Positions 50,452 to 59,039 of a DNA stretch of 64,000 nt are shown here, piece after piece. The first letter of the stretch is position 1, and each line of letters opens with the position of its first letter. Below the pieces are notes generated by a model. That model was not told the origin of the DNA. It ran no database searches and worked only from the letters and a program-made list of their open reading frames with translations. Both the position numbers and the translations under genes were made by a program. This DNA is from Chloroflexota bacterium (GTDB lineage Bacteria > Chloroflexota > Dehalococcoidia > DSTF01 > RBG-16-68-14): NCBI GenBank assembly GCA_022565155.1, contig JADFKB010000005.1, positions 1 to 64,000 on the forward strand, given 5' to 3'.

Positions 50452-51480
50452 GTGAAGGTCTCCGACCTGGGTGAATTCGGGCTGATCGAGCGGCTGGCCG
50501 CGGCGCTCGCCGCGCGGCCGGGCGTCGCTTCCAGCGAGCGGCTCGCCGTCGGCATCGGCGACGACGCCGCGGTCTGGCTGAACGGCCCGCGGGCGGCGTT
50601 CGCGACGATCGCCACCACCGATACCCTCGTCGCCGGTGTTCACTTCCTGCTGGACGCAACGCCCTGGTCCGACGTAGGCTGGAAGGCGATCGCAGTCAAC
50701 GTGAGCGACATCGCCGCGATGGGCGGCGAACCGGAGTTCGCCCTCGTCACGTTAGGGCTGCCGGGCAGCGCCGAGGTGGAACAGCTAGACGAGCTGTACA
50801 GCGGCGTCGCCGAAGCGTGCGAGGCGTACGGCGTCGTTGTCGCCGGCGGCGATGTCGTGCGCGCGGAATCGATGTTCATCACCGTTGGCTTGAGCGGCCG
50901 AGCGGAGCTGGACACCAAAGGGAAGCCCCTCGTGCTCCGCCGGGACGCGGCGCAGGCCGGCGATGCAGTGGCCGTCACGGGCTGTCTGGGTGGCGCGGCG
51001 GGCGGTCTGCGCGCTTTGCAAGACGGACTGGCGGAATCTGAGTCGACCCGCGCGCTGATCACACGCCAGCGCCGGCCGCGGGCGCGCCTGGCCGCCGGTT
51101 CAGCGGCGCTCGCGGCCAGGATCCGCTGTGGTATCGACATTAGCGACGGTCTGCTGCAAGACCTCGGCCACGTCTGTCGCGCCAGCGCGCTAGGCGCCGT
51201 TCTCCGTAGCGAGGAACTGCCTATCGATCCGGCGCTCGCTGACGTGTTCGAGCCGGAGCAGGCGTTGCAGTTCGCTGCCGCCGGTGGCGAGGACTACGAG
51301 CTGCTCTTCACGGGCGGTCGCGAGCAGATAGCTGAGTTAACGAGGCAGGCTGATATGCCGGTGACGATAATCGGCGAGATGGTGGACGTTGCCCGTGCGG
51401 GCGTCCGGCTGCTGGACGGCGCGGGCCGCGAGATCGAGGTGCCGGACGCGGGCTGGGACCACCTGCGAGGTGCGGAATAG
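50452..51480 (+). CDS. thiL: Thiamine-monophosphate kinase
   Basis: MKVSDLGEFGLIERLAAAL...GIGDDAAVW...ATTDTLVAGVHFLLDATPWSDVGWKAIAVNVSDIAAMGGEPEFALV. Confidence 0.95.
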   Translation: MKVSDLGEFGLIERLAAALAARPGVASSERLAVGIGDDAAVWLNGPRAAFATIATTDTLVAGVHFLLDATPWSDVGWKAIAVNVSDIAAMGGEPEFALVTLGLPGSAEVEQLDELYSGVAEACEAYGVVVAGGDVVRAESMFITVGLSGRAELDTKGKPLVLRRDAAQAGDAVAVTGCLGGAAGGLRALQDGLAESESTRALITRQRRPRARLAAGSAALAARIRCGIDISDGLLQDLGHVCRASALGAVLRSEELPIDPALADVFEPEQALQFAAAGGEDYELLFTGGREQIAELTRQADMPVTIIGEMVDVARAGVRLLDGAGREIEVPDAGWDHLRGAE

Positions 51481-51481
51481 C

Positions 51482-51982
51482 GTGCAGGTCGAGAGCCGGA
51501 CATCGGAAGAGACGCACGGCCTCGGTGTCAGGCTGGGGCGGCTGGCGCAGCCGGGCGATGTCCTGCTCTTCCAGGGCGAGCTGGCGAGTGGCAAGACCGT
51601 GCTCGCCCAGGGCGTCGGCGAGGGGCTGGCCGTGCAGGAGCCGGTGACCAGCTCGTCGTACGTCCTGATGGCCGAGTACCATGGCCGCCTGACGCTCTAC
51701 CACGCTGACCTATTTCGATTAGACGATCCGGCCCAGGTAGCGGAGCTAGCTCTCGAGGAAGTGGCGGCGGCGGGCGTCCTCATCGTCGAGTGGCCGGAGC
51801 GCGCCTGGGGCGAGTTGCCGGCCGAGCGCCTGCTGGTGGTTATCGAAGAGACGGAGCGCGAAGAGACGGAAAGCGGCCGAAAGCTGACGCTGACGGCCCG
51901 CGGCACGCGCTACGATGCGCTGCTGGAGGCGCTTGCAAACGACGGCAGTCGGCGCGAAGAGAGCGCAAGAGCCGGTGGCTGA
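51482..51982 (+). CDS. tsaE: tRNA threonylcarbamoyladenosine biosynthesis ATPase TsaE
   Basis: SRTSEETHGLGVRLGRLAQPGDVLLFQGELASGKTVLAQGVGEGL...VTSSSYVLMAEYHGRLTLYHADLFRL. Confidence 0.93.
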   Translation: MQVESRTSEETHGLGVRLGRLAQPGDVLLFQGELASGKTVLAQGVGEGLAVQEPVTSSSYVLMAEYHGRLTLYHADLFRLDDPAQVAELALEEVAAAGVLIVEWPERAWGELPAERLLVVIEETEREETESGRKLTLTARGTRYDALLEALANDGSRREESARAGG

Positions 51983-52646
51983 TTCGCTGGAGCTGTCGCT
52001 CGATACGGCATCGCAGCTCGCTTCGATCGCGCTCTCCTGCGAAGGCGACACCCTCGCCGAGCTGACGTGGCGCATCAACCGAGACCACTCTAAGCAGCTA
52101 CTGCCCGCCATCGATAGCCTCCTCGCCCGTCAGAGCGCCTCTCAGCGTGATCTGACGGCGATCTTCGTCTGTATGGGCCCTGGTGGCTATGCGGGCCTGC
52201 GTGTAGGCGTCAGTACGGCGAAGGGGCTCGCCTTCGCCTTAGAACAGCCGCTGGCCGGCGTCGGGCGGCTGGAGATCGAGGCGTACGCCCACGCGGCGTA
52301 CGGCGGCCCTGTCGCCGCCGTCCATGTGGCCGGCCGGGGCGAGCTGGCCTGGGCCGCCTACGCCGCCGATCCGGGCTGGCGCGAGCTGACGCCGCCGCGC
52401 CTCTGCAAAGCCGACGAGTTGGTGGACGCGTTGCCGCCCGCTGCGCTCGTCACAGGCGAATTGGACGACGAGCTGGCCGCGTCACTTACGGAAGCCGGTC
52501 ATCAACTGGTGCGCGGTGCGGCAGGTGCGCGGCGGGCGGCGCTGCTGGCGGAGCTGGGCTGGGCGCGACTGCAGGCCGGGCGCGCGGATGATCCTAAGTC
52601 GCTGGCGCCCCTATACTTACGGGAGCCGGCTATTGGACCGCAGTAG
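51975..52646 (+). CDS. tsaB: tRNA threonylcarbamoyladenosine biosynthesis protein TsaB
   Basis: SLELSLDTASQLASIALSCEG; AIFVCMGPGGYAGLRVGVSTAKGLAFAL. GTG start overlaps tsaE. Confidence 0.92.
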   Translation: MADSLELSLDTASQLASIALSCEGDTLAELTWRINRDHSKQLLPAIDSLLARQSASQRDLTAIFVCMGPGGYAGLRVGVSTAKGLAFALEQPLAGVGRLEIEAYAHAAYGGPVAAVHVAGRGELAWAAYAADPGWRELTPPRLCKADELVDALPPAALVTGELDDELAASLTEAGHQLVRGAAGARRAALLAELGWARLQAGRADDPKSLAPLYLREPAIGPQ

Positions 52647-52664
52647 CTATCCGAGGTCATCTGC

Positions 52665-53114
52665 ATGGAACGAACGTTGATTCTGATCAAACCCGACGCG
52701 CTCCAGCGCGGCCTGGCAGGTGAGATCATCTCGCGGCTAGAGCGGCGCGGACTGAAGCTCGCCGGCATGAAGCTGATGCAGATGGACGATGCGCTCGCCC
52801 GCCGTCATTATGCGGAGCACGAGGGCAAGCCGTTCTTGGAATCGCTCGTCAATTTTATCACCTCGGGGCCGCTCATCGCCGCCGTCGTCGAAGGGCCGGC
52901 CGCGATCGAGGCCGCGCGCAGCATGATGGGCGCGACGGATCCGCAGCAGGCCGCGCCGGGGACGATTCGTGGCGACCTCGCCCTCTACGTCCAGTACAAC
53001 CTGATCCACGGCTCGGATTCTCCTGAATCGGCCCGGCGCGAGATCGCACTCTTCTTCGACGAGACGGAGCTGGTCAGCTGGGAGCGCAGCACGGATCCCT
53101 GGCTGTTCGAGTAG
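52665..53114 (+). CDS. ndk: Nucleoside diphosphate kinase
   Basis: [72 protein letters not shown]. Confidence 0.97.
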   Translation: MERTLILIKPDALQRGLAGEIISRLERRGLKLAGMKLMQMDDALARRHYAEHEGKPFLESLVNFITSGPLIAAVVEGPAAIEAARSMMGATDPQQAAPGTIRGDLALYVQYNLIHGSDSPESARREIALFFDETELVSWERSTDPWLFE

Positions 53115-53181
53115 CCTCGACGCTGCGTTATCCTCCGTCCCCCCGATCGTCCGACCCGAATTCCCCGACGATTTCGACACC

Positions 53182-53203
53182 GTCAGGCTAAAGCCTGACC
53201 CAC
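53182..53203 (-). repeat. REP-like palindrome, distant copy 4
   Basis: GTCAGGCTAAAGCCTGACCCAC; same family as 12507 and 13094. Confidence 0.75.
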
Positions 53204-53281
53204 GAGTTTGTTTCAGACTTCTAAGCCATGTTTCGACCGGCACCTATCCGAGCCGATCTGTGTCCTATTGCCGCCAATAGA

Positions 53282-53587
53282 CTACTGAAGCCGCACCACC
53301 TGCTTCGCCTCCCGCCAGAGCTCCTCCAGGTTGTAGCGTTCGCGCAGCTCCGGCGAGAAGAGGTGGACGATGATCGAGCCGTAATCGAGCAGCACCCAGC
53401 CGGAGTCGGACTCGCCCTCCTGGTGTCTGGGGCGAACGCCGTCGCCGCGCAGCTCCTTGGTCAGCGTGGCGACGACGGCGCGCATCTGGCGCGCGTTGGT
53501 GGCCGTGGCGATGATAAAGTAGTCGGCGAAAGAGGCGACCTCGCTGATGTCGAGCAGCGTGATCTCTTCCGCCTGTCGGTCGGTCAA
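53282..53587 (-). CDS. rsfS: Ribosomal silencing factor RsfS
   Basis: ITLLDISEVASFADYFIIATATNARQMRAVV...GWVLLDYGSIIVHLFSPELRERYNLEELW. Start may lie a little upstream. Confidence 0.92.
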   Translation of the reverse strand: MTDRQAEEITLLDISEVASFADYFIIATATNARQMRAVVATLTKELRGDGVRPRHQEGESDSGWVLLDYGSIIVHLFSPELRERYNLEELWREAKQVVRLQ

Positions 53588-53710
53588 CAGGTCGATGATG
53601 CGGCGGGCGGCGTCCGATGATTCCGTTGGTTAATGCTCCTATCGGTTGCGATAGCGGTTCGTCGTGCCCGCCAGTATAGCATCCCGAAATGGGAGCTGAG
53701 ACGGATGCGA

Positions 53711-53716
53711 TACAAT
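53711..53716 (+). promoter_or_regulatory. -10 element 8 nt from the mnmA start (leaderless arrangement)
   Basis: TGCGATACAAT, 8 nt, then ATG at 53725. Confidence 0.5.
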
Positions 53717-53724
53717 AGCAGCGT

Positions 53725-54801
53725 ATGGCTACGCCACGTGTGATCGTCGCGATGAGCGGCGGCGTCGATTCTGCCGTCGCCGCCGGCCTCCTAGTTCGCC
53801 AGGGCTACGATGTCATCGGCATCACCATGCGTCTCTGGGCGCAAGACGACCCGCGGGCCCCGCGCCTGCATCGCCGCTGCTGCCCGGCGGAGGACACCGA
53901 CGACGCCCGCACCGCAGCGGACGCGCTGGGCATTCCGCACTACCTGCTGAACATGGAGGAAGAGTTCAGCGCCAACGTCGTCGATTACTTCGTCCGGGAG
54001 TACGCGCGCGGCCGTACGCCGAACCCCTGTCTGCCCTGCAACGAGCACGTCAAGTTTCGCGCACTGCTGGCCCACGCGGGCGCGCTAGAGGCCGATTACC
54101 TGGCGACCGGCCACTACGCCCGAATCGCTGGCGATGAAGGCGCTTATCGCTTGCTGAGCGCGTATGACGCGGAGAAGGACCAGTCGTACGTGCTCTACAT
54201 GCTCGGCCAGGAAGAGCTGGGCCGTGTGCTGTTCCCGATCGGCGGCTATCGCAAGGAAGAGGTGCGTGGGCTGGCCGAGGAGATGGGGCTGCTGCTGGCC
54301 GATAAGCCTGACAGCGCCGACATCTGCTTCCTGCCTACCGAGGACTACCGCGACTTCATCGCGGAGCGCGTCCCGCAGAGCGAGGGCGATGTTGTCGATA
54401 GCGCCGGCGCGGTCGTCGGACGCCATCGCGGCGTTGCCGGCTTTACGATCGGCCAGCGGCGCGGCCTGGGCGTCGCCGTCGGCGAGAAGCGCTTCGTCAC
54501 CAGCATCGATCCGCAGCTCAACCTGATTACGATCGGCAGGGAAGAAGAACTGCTGTCCGGCTCGCTGACGGTGGAGGATGTGCGCTGGGTCGCGGGAGCG
54601 CCGCCGGGCGCAACGTTCGATGCTGAGGTGAAGATCCGCTATCGCACGACCGCGCAGCCGGCGGCCGTGGAGATCGTGGCGGACGCCGCTACGGTGCGAT
54701 TCCGGCAGCCGCAGCGGGCGATCGCCGCGGGCCAGGCGGCCGTGTTCTACCGTGGTGCCGAGATGCTTGGCGGCGGCATTATCTCTTCGGCGAGCACTTG
54801 A
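53725..54801 (+). CDS. mnmA: tRNA-specific 2-thiouridylase
   Basis: RVIVAMSGGVDSAVAAGLLVRQGYDVIGITMRLW; GRTPNPCLPCNEHVKF; LATGHYARI; KPDSADICFLPTEDYRDFI. Confidence 0.97.
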   Translation: MATPRVIVAMSGGVDSAVAAGLLVRQGYDVIGITMRLWAQDDPRAPRLHRRCCPAEDTDDARTAADALGIPHYLLNMEEEFSANVVDYFVREYARGRTPNPCLPCNEHVKFRALLAHAGALEADYLATGHYARIAGDEGAYRLLSAYDAEKDQSYVLYMLGQEELGRVLFPIGGYRKEEVRGLAEEMGLLLADKPDSADICFLPTEDYRDFIAERVPQSEGDVVDSAGAVVGRHRGVAGFTIGQRRGLGVAVGEKRFVTSIDPQLNLITIGREEELLSGSLTVEDVRWVAGAPPGATFDAEVKIRYRTTAQPAAVEIVADAATVRFRQPQRAIAAGQAAVFYRGAEMLGGGIISSAST

Positions 54802-54913
54802 CAGGTGTTGTGGCGGTAGGCTAAGGTGGCGTGGCTAGATTCTTGGCGCGCGCAATCGATATGCAAACCCCCGGTCACTAAGCACAGGATGAGACTGTAC
54901 GAATGGAGTTGGG

Positions 54914-55651
54914 ATGATTGAACACGCAGTTGTACTTGCGGCAGGTGAAGGCAATCGGTTACGCGGGCTGACCAACGGCCGGCCGAAGAGCCTGTTTCCC
55001 GTGGCGGGCAAGCCGCTCATCGATCATGTGCTCACCTCGCTCGCGCAGGCCGGCATCGGCGAAGTGGTGATCGTCCTTGGCTATTGCGGCGAGGAGATCA
55101 AGGAACACGTGGGAGACGGCAGCCGCTTTGCGTTGCGCGTCCGTTACGTCTGGAACGCATACTATCGGTTGGGCAACGCTAGCTCGTTCTGGAGTGCGCT
55201 CCCGTTAGTCGCGGGCAGCCCGTTTCTCTTGGCGATGGCTGATCACCTCTGTCATCCCGACCTGCTCCGGGCGTTTCTGGCATACGTGCCAGACCGTATC
55301 GCCATAGCCATAGATCGTTCGACGCTGGATCCGGAGCGAACGGATGATGCGACGAAGGTGGAGTTGCGTGCTGGCAGTATCGTCGACATCGGCAAGCGAT
55401 TGGTGCGTTGGGACGGCATCGATACTGGATTCTCGACATGGCCGGCGCACGTGGCCGCGGGAATCGATCAATCGATGTGCGGTGGCGAGCTGGCGGTGCT
55501 GATGACCAGCCTCGCCCGTGCGACCAGCGGACTTGCTGCGCGCGATGTGACCGGCCACTTCTGGTTTGACGTCGACACCGAGGACGATATGCGACTGGCT
55601 GAGAGGATGTTGGCTGCTGAGGCGGACGAGTTCGCTCCGGCGCTTGGATGA
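54914..55651 (+). CDS. Sugar-phosphate/choline-phosphate nucleotidyltransferase family protein
   Basis: HAVVLAAGEGNRLRGLTNGRPKSLFPVAGKPLIDHVLTSLAQAGIGEVVIVLGY. Confidence 0.88.
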   Translation: MIEHAVVLAAGEGNRLRGLTNGRPKSLFPVAGKPLIDHVLTSLAQAGIGEVVIVLGYCGEEIKEHVGDGSRFALRVRYVWNAYYRLGNASSFWSALPLVAGSPFLLAMADHLCHPDLLRAFLAYVPDRIAIAIDRSTLDPERTDDATKVELRAGSIVDIGKRLVRWDGIDTGFSTWPAHVAAGIDQSMCGGELAVLMTSLARATSGLAARDVTGHFWFDVDTEDDMRLAERMLAAEADEFAPALG

Positions 55652-55753
55652 ACGGCCGTCCCTTGCGCTGTCGATACGTACGTGCCTGCATGACAGGCGA
55701 CTGCATGATGAGCGCACCCATGCTATCATGCGCCGTATTGGGAGGTGATGTCT

Positions 55754-56077
55754 ATGAGTCTGGATAACGTACGTGACGTCGTGATCATCGTCGCCGGTTC
55801 TTTCGCGGTGCTGGTGCTGGTAGCCGTCCTGGTCTTTACCGTGGTGCTGGGGCTAGCATCACGGGCGCTGCTGAGAACCTTGCGGTCCGTACTCAAAGAC
55901 GACCTGGGGCCGCTGCTCGACTCGGCCCAGCAGACGGTGCAGACGGTGCGCGGCACCACCACCTTCATCGGCGAGAAGGCCGTCAGCCCCATTATCCGAG
56001 TCTTCGGTGTCGTCGCCGGCGCGCGGAGAGCGGTGGGCGTCGTCACGGGTGTTGTCGGCCGCCGCAAGGACGACTAG
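55754..56077 (+). CDS. Small membrane protein of unknown function
   Basis: MSLDNVRDVVIIVAGSFAVLVLVAVLVFTVVLGLASRALL...; RBS GGGAGGTGATG; one TM helix and amphipathic tail. Confidence 0.7.
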   Translation: MSLDNVRDVVIIVAGSFAVLVLVAVLVFTVVLGLASRALLRTLRSVLKDDLGPLLDSAQQTVQTVRGTTTFIGEKAVSPIIRVFGVVAGARRAVGVVTGVVGRRKDD

Positions 56078-56098
56078 GCGTTGGAAAGGAGTCAACTC

Positions 56099-56509
56099 AT
56101 GGCTGACGAGGAGATGGTTGACGAGACGGAAGCGGAAGAGGACGAGACGTTCGCTCCGGAAGAGTTGGAGGGCGAATCCCCTTCCGGCCGTGGCCCCGGC
56201 TTCATTCGTGGTGTCCTCCTTGGCTTGATAGCCGGCGCCGGGGCAGCGACGCTGTTCGCGCCCGCCGCCGGCAAGGAGTTGCGAGACAAAATCGCGGCGG
56301 AAACGACGCCGGTGCGCGGCTACGGCGGCGACCCGGACGCCCCGCTTGGCGGCGATGCCGGAGGGACGCCCATCGATCGAATCCGGGCGCTGTTAGCCCA
56401 GGTCCGCGCTCGCGTACAGGAAGCGAAGCGGGAGGGCGCGCTGGCATCACGGGAAGCTGAAGAGCTGAGCTACGCCCGCTACGCGGAGCTGACGCGCCAG
56501 GGCGATTAG
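56099..56509 (+). CDS. YtxH-domain-like protein
   Basis: RGVLLGLIAGAGAATLFAPAAGKELRDKIAAETTPV, a typical YtxH Gly-rich TM plus LFAPxxGKExR motif. Confidence 0.75.
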   Translation: MADEEMVDETEAEEDETFAPEELEGESPSGRGPGFIRGVLLGLIAGAGAATLFAPAAGKELRDKIAAETTPVRGYGGDPDAPLGGDAGGTPIDRIRALLAQVRARVQEAKREGALASREAEELSYARYAELTRQGD

Positions 56510-56595
56510 TCGTCTAATTGATCCGGCCTGGTGGCCGGCCGGTGAACCGCGCTGAAGGCGCGTCCGCGCTTTACGTGGCGTCCGGCCTTATATAC

Positions 56596-56683
56596 TGGCG
56601 GAGAGGGTGGGATTCGAACCCACGAGGGCTTGCACCCTACGCGCTTTCCAGGCGCGCCTGTTCGGCCGCTCCAGCACCTCTCC
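56596..56683 (-). tRNA. tRNA-Ser(GGA)
   Basis: GGAGAGG/CCTCTCC acceptor, G73, encoded CCA, anticodon loop CTGGAAA, long variable arm. Confidence 0.95.
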
Positions 56684-56813
56684 GCGATAGCGTTCGGACT
56701 CTGTATCGGTAGTTCGTACTTCGCTCTGACCTAACCGTGTCCAGCGACAACACGCGAACGACCTGGTGGCCGACGGATCACCCGCGCCAAAGGCGCGTCC
56801 GGCCCAATAATAA

Positions 56814-56901
56814 TGGCGGAGAGGGTGGGATTCGAACCCACGAGGGCTTGCACCCTACTGCTTTTCGAGAGCAGCACCTTCAACCACTCGGACACCTCTC
56901 C
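56814..56901 (-). tRNA. tRNA-Ser(CGA)
   Basis: GGAGAGG/CCTCTCC acceptor, G73, encoded CCA, anticodon loop CTCGAAA, long variable arm. Confidence 0.95.
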
Positions 56902-56916
56902 GGCACAGATCATACC

Positions 56917-56941
56917 AAAGAGCGCCGTCACGGCGCTCTTT
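56917..56941. terminator. Hairpin terminator (bidirectional-looking) between sortase and tRNA-Ser
   Basis: AAAGAGCGCCG-tca-CGGCGCTCTTT. Confidence 0.85.
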
Positions 56942-56971
56942 GCGAATCATACCGACACGCTGTCGTAGCGG

Positions 56972-57691
56972 CTATGGGGAGATTTGCGCGCCAATGGAAC
57001 TGTCGTCGTACACTCGCTGCGCACGGACGACTACGCGGTTATCATACTGGCCGACGCTCGGGTCGAACGTGCCGCCGCAGGTGATCAGCGTGATCACCTC
57101 GGCATCTGTCCGGCCGACGATCTCCTGAATGGGTGCGCTCGTCGCGTTGTATTCGTTTCTGGAAATGACGCCGTACTCGTAGACTGTGCCGTCCTGCAGA
57201 GTAACCTCTATGGTGTCGCCTTGCTCCAAATCCTTCAGGTTCCAGAAGACAGCTGCGCCGTAGTTGTAGTAGTCGACGTGGCCGGAGAAGACTGCGTTGC
57301 TGCCGAAGCCGGGACGGGCGCTGAAGTCGTACCAGGCGACGTCGAGCGGCCCGTCCGGTGATTCCATCACGCCATCATCGTCCACGCTTAGTACAATGAT
57401 CGGCGCGTCTATGTTGAATTTCGGGATCGCCATGCTTGCGATCGGCGCTTCGCTCGGTGGCGGCGGGGCAGCGGTAGGCGTAGCAGGCGGCGCGATGACG
57501 TCTCGGATATCTGGGCCGAATGTCGTGGAGGTTCCCGGGCCGCTATATCCGCCAGACCCGGTTAGCGTGAACACGAAGAGGACGGCCGCCGCGATCAGCG
57601 ACAGCACGCCCGCGCCCATGACGAAGAGCGAGAGCCGGTTCCAGGTGGCGTTCTGAGGCTTCATCTCGTTTCCGCTGTTCTGTTCCTGCAT
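56972..57691 (-). CDS. Sortase family protein (class E/F-like)
   Basis: N-terminal TM; MAIPKFNIDAPIIVL; NAVFSGHVDYYNYGAAVFWNLKDLEQGD; VITLITCGGTFDPSVGQYDNRVVVRAQ (catalytic H, C, R). Confidence 0.9.
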   Translation of the reverse strand: MQEQNSGNEMKPQNATWNRLSLFVMGAGVLSLIAAAVLFVFTLTGSGGYSGPGTSTTFGPDIRDVIAPPATPTAAPPPPSEAPIASMAIPKFNIDAPIIVLSVDDDGVMESPDGPLDVAWYDFSARPGFGSNAVFSGHVDYYNYGAAVFWNLKDLEQGDTIEVTLQDGTVYEYGVISRNEYNATSAPIQEIVGRTDAEVITLITCGGTFDPSVGQYDNRVVVRAQRVYDDSSIGAQISP

Positions 57692-57817
57692 TATGTACTA
57701 TATCGTCAGCTTCGGTACAGTACGCCAGATCACGAACGATCCGGTACGGTAATCTCGGCAGACGAATCTGGCCTGCCTCAGTGAAATCTTAGCAGCGGCC
57801 AGATAGCCGATCAAGCG

Positions 57818-58948
57818 ATGGCAAAGCGGTACGGAAGAGTGATGTCACAAACCAGCGAAAAGCCCCTGAATCGCCTTGGGAGCGCGGTAAGCACGCGGCG
57901 GCTGCCCGCGCTCGCCGCGCTGGCGACCCTCTGCCTGGTGCTTGCAATCGGCTGTGGCGGCGGGGGCGGCGACGCGATCGTGCGCGTCGAAGGGCCGGTA
58001 AACGTCATCGCGTTCGGCGCGCAGGACGGCGAACGCCACGGCCTCTACCTGGTGCGGCCGGACGGCTCCGGCCTGCGGGCGCTGACGGCGGAAGAGGCGG
58101 TTGTCTCCTTCCCGGTCTGGTCGCCGGCGGGCGGACGCATCGCCTACTACGCCGGCGCCACCGAGCCGCAACTTACCGGCGCGCTGCGCATCTACGATTT
58201 CGCGACCGAGAGCGTGATTACAGTCAGCGACCGTGCGCTCATCAGCGCACTTGGCCCGGCGATGAGCTGGTCTGGAGACGGCGGCAGGCTTGCCTTCGCG
58301 GACGTGGAGGGCCAGATTCGCATCTACGACGCGGACAGCGGGAAGCTGTTAGACGGCGCTGTGGTGTCGTCCAGTGTGATGGTCGCCTGGTCGCCCATCC
58401 GAGACGAACTCGCCGTCAGCCGGCAGGGCGGTGCGAGCCTCGGCGATCTGTACGCGGTGCAGCCGGACGGCGGTGGACTGCGCCCGCTGCTGCAGCGTCA
58501 GGGCGATGATACCGCGCCGGTCTGGTCACCGGACGGCGAGCTTCTCGTATTCTCGAGCGCGCCACCGAACACCGAGCAGGAGCGCCAGCAGCTACTCATC
58601 CTCGATCCCGAGACCGGCGCGCTGACGGAGCTGGGGCAGGGCTTCGGCGCCGCTTGGTCGCCGGATGGCGAGCGGCTGGCGTACAGCGGCCAGGCCGGGG
58701 ACGGCGCTGCCCAGAACCAGGACATCTTCATCGTGGCGGCTGGTGGCGGTGAGCCACAGGCGATAAGCAGCTCCGTGACGCGCGATGTCTGGCCGAGCTG
58801 GTCGGCAGACGGCGAGCGCGTCGTCTACCTGGCCCGGGTCGACCGGACGACGGCGTTCCTCTGCGTTGTGCGATTACAGCCGGAGGAGCGGGACTGTCTG
58901 GATCTGCCTGGCCTGCTCCCCTCGGCGCCTGCCTGGTCGCCCCGCTAG
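57818..58948 (+). CDS. TolB-like (PD40/WD40-like beta-propeller) lipoprotein
   Basis: Lipobox-like LCLVLAIGCGGGGGD; repeated PVWSPAGGRIAYYAG / PVWSPDGELLVFSS / AAWSPDGERLAYSG / PSWSADGERVVYLA. Confidence 0.9.
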   Translation: MAKRYGRVMSQTSEKPLNRLGSAVSTRRLPALAALATLCLVLAIGCGGGGGDAIVRVEGPVNVIAFGAQDGERHGLYLVRPDGSGLRALTAEEAVVSFPVWSPAGGRIAYYAGATEPQLTGALRIYDFATESVITVSDRALISALGPAMSWSGDGGRLAFADVEGQIRIYDADSGKLLDGAVVSSSVMVAWSPIRDELAVSRQGGASLGDLYAVQPDGGGLRPLLQRQGDDTAPVWSPDGELLVFSSAPPNTEQERQQLLILDPETGALTELGQGFGAAWSPDGERLAYSGQAGDGAAQNQDIFIVAAGGGEPQAISSSVTRDVWPSWSADGERVVYLARVDRTTAFLCVVRLQPEERDCLDLPGLLPSAPAWSPR

Positions 58949-59039
58949 CGCCGCCAACGCGCCGGTTCGGCGGTGCGCAAAAGGGCGCCGGATCCATGCC
59001 GGCGCCCTCTTGCTAGTAGCTTGGTTGCCTAGCTGTGCG

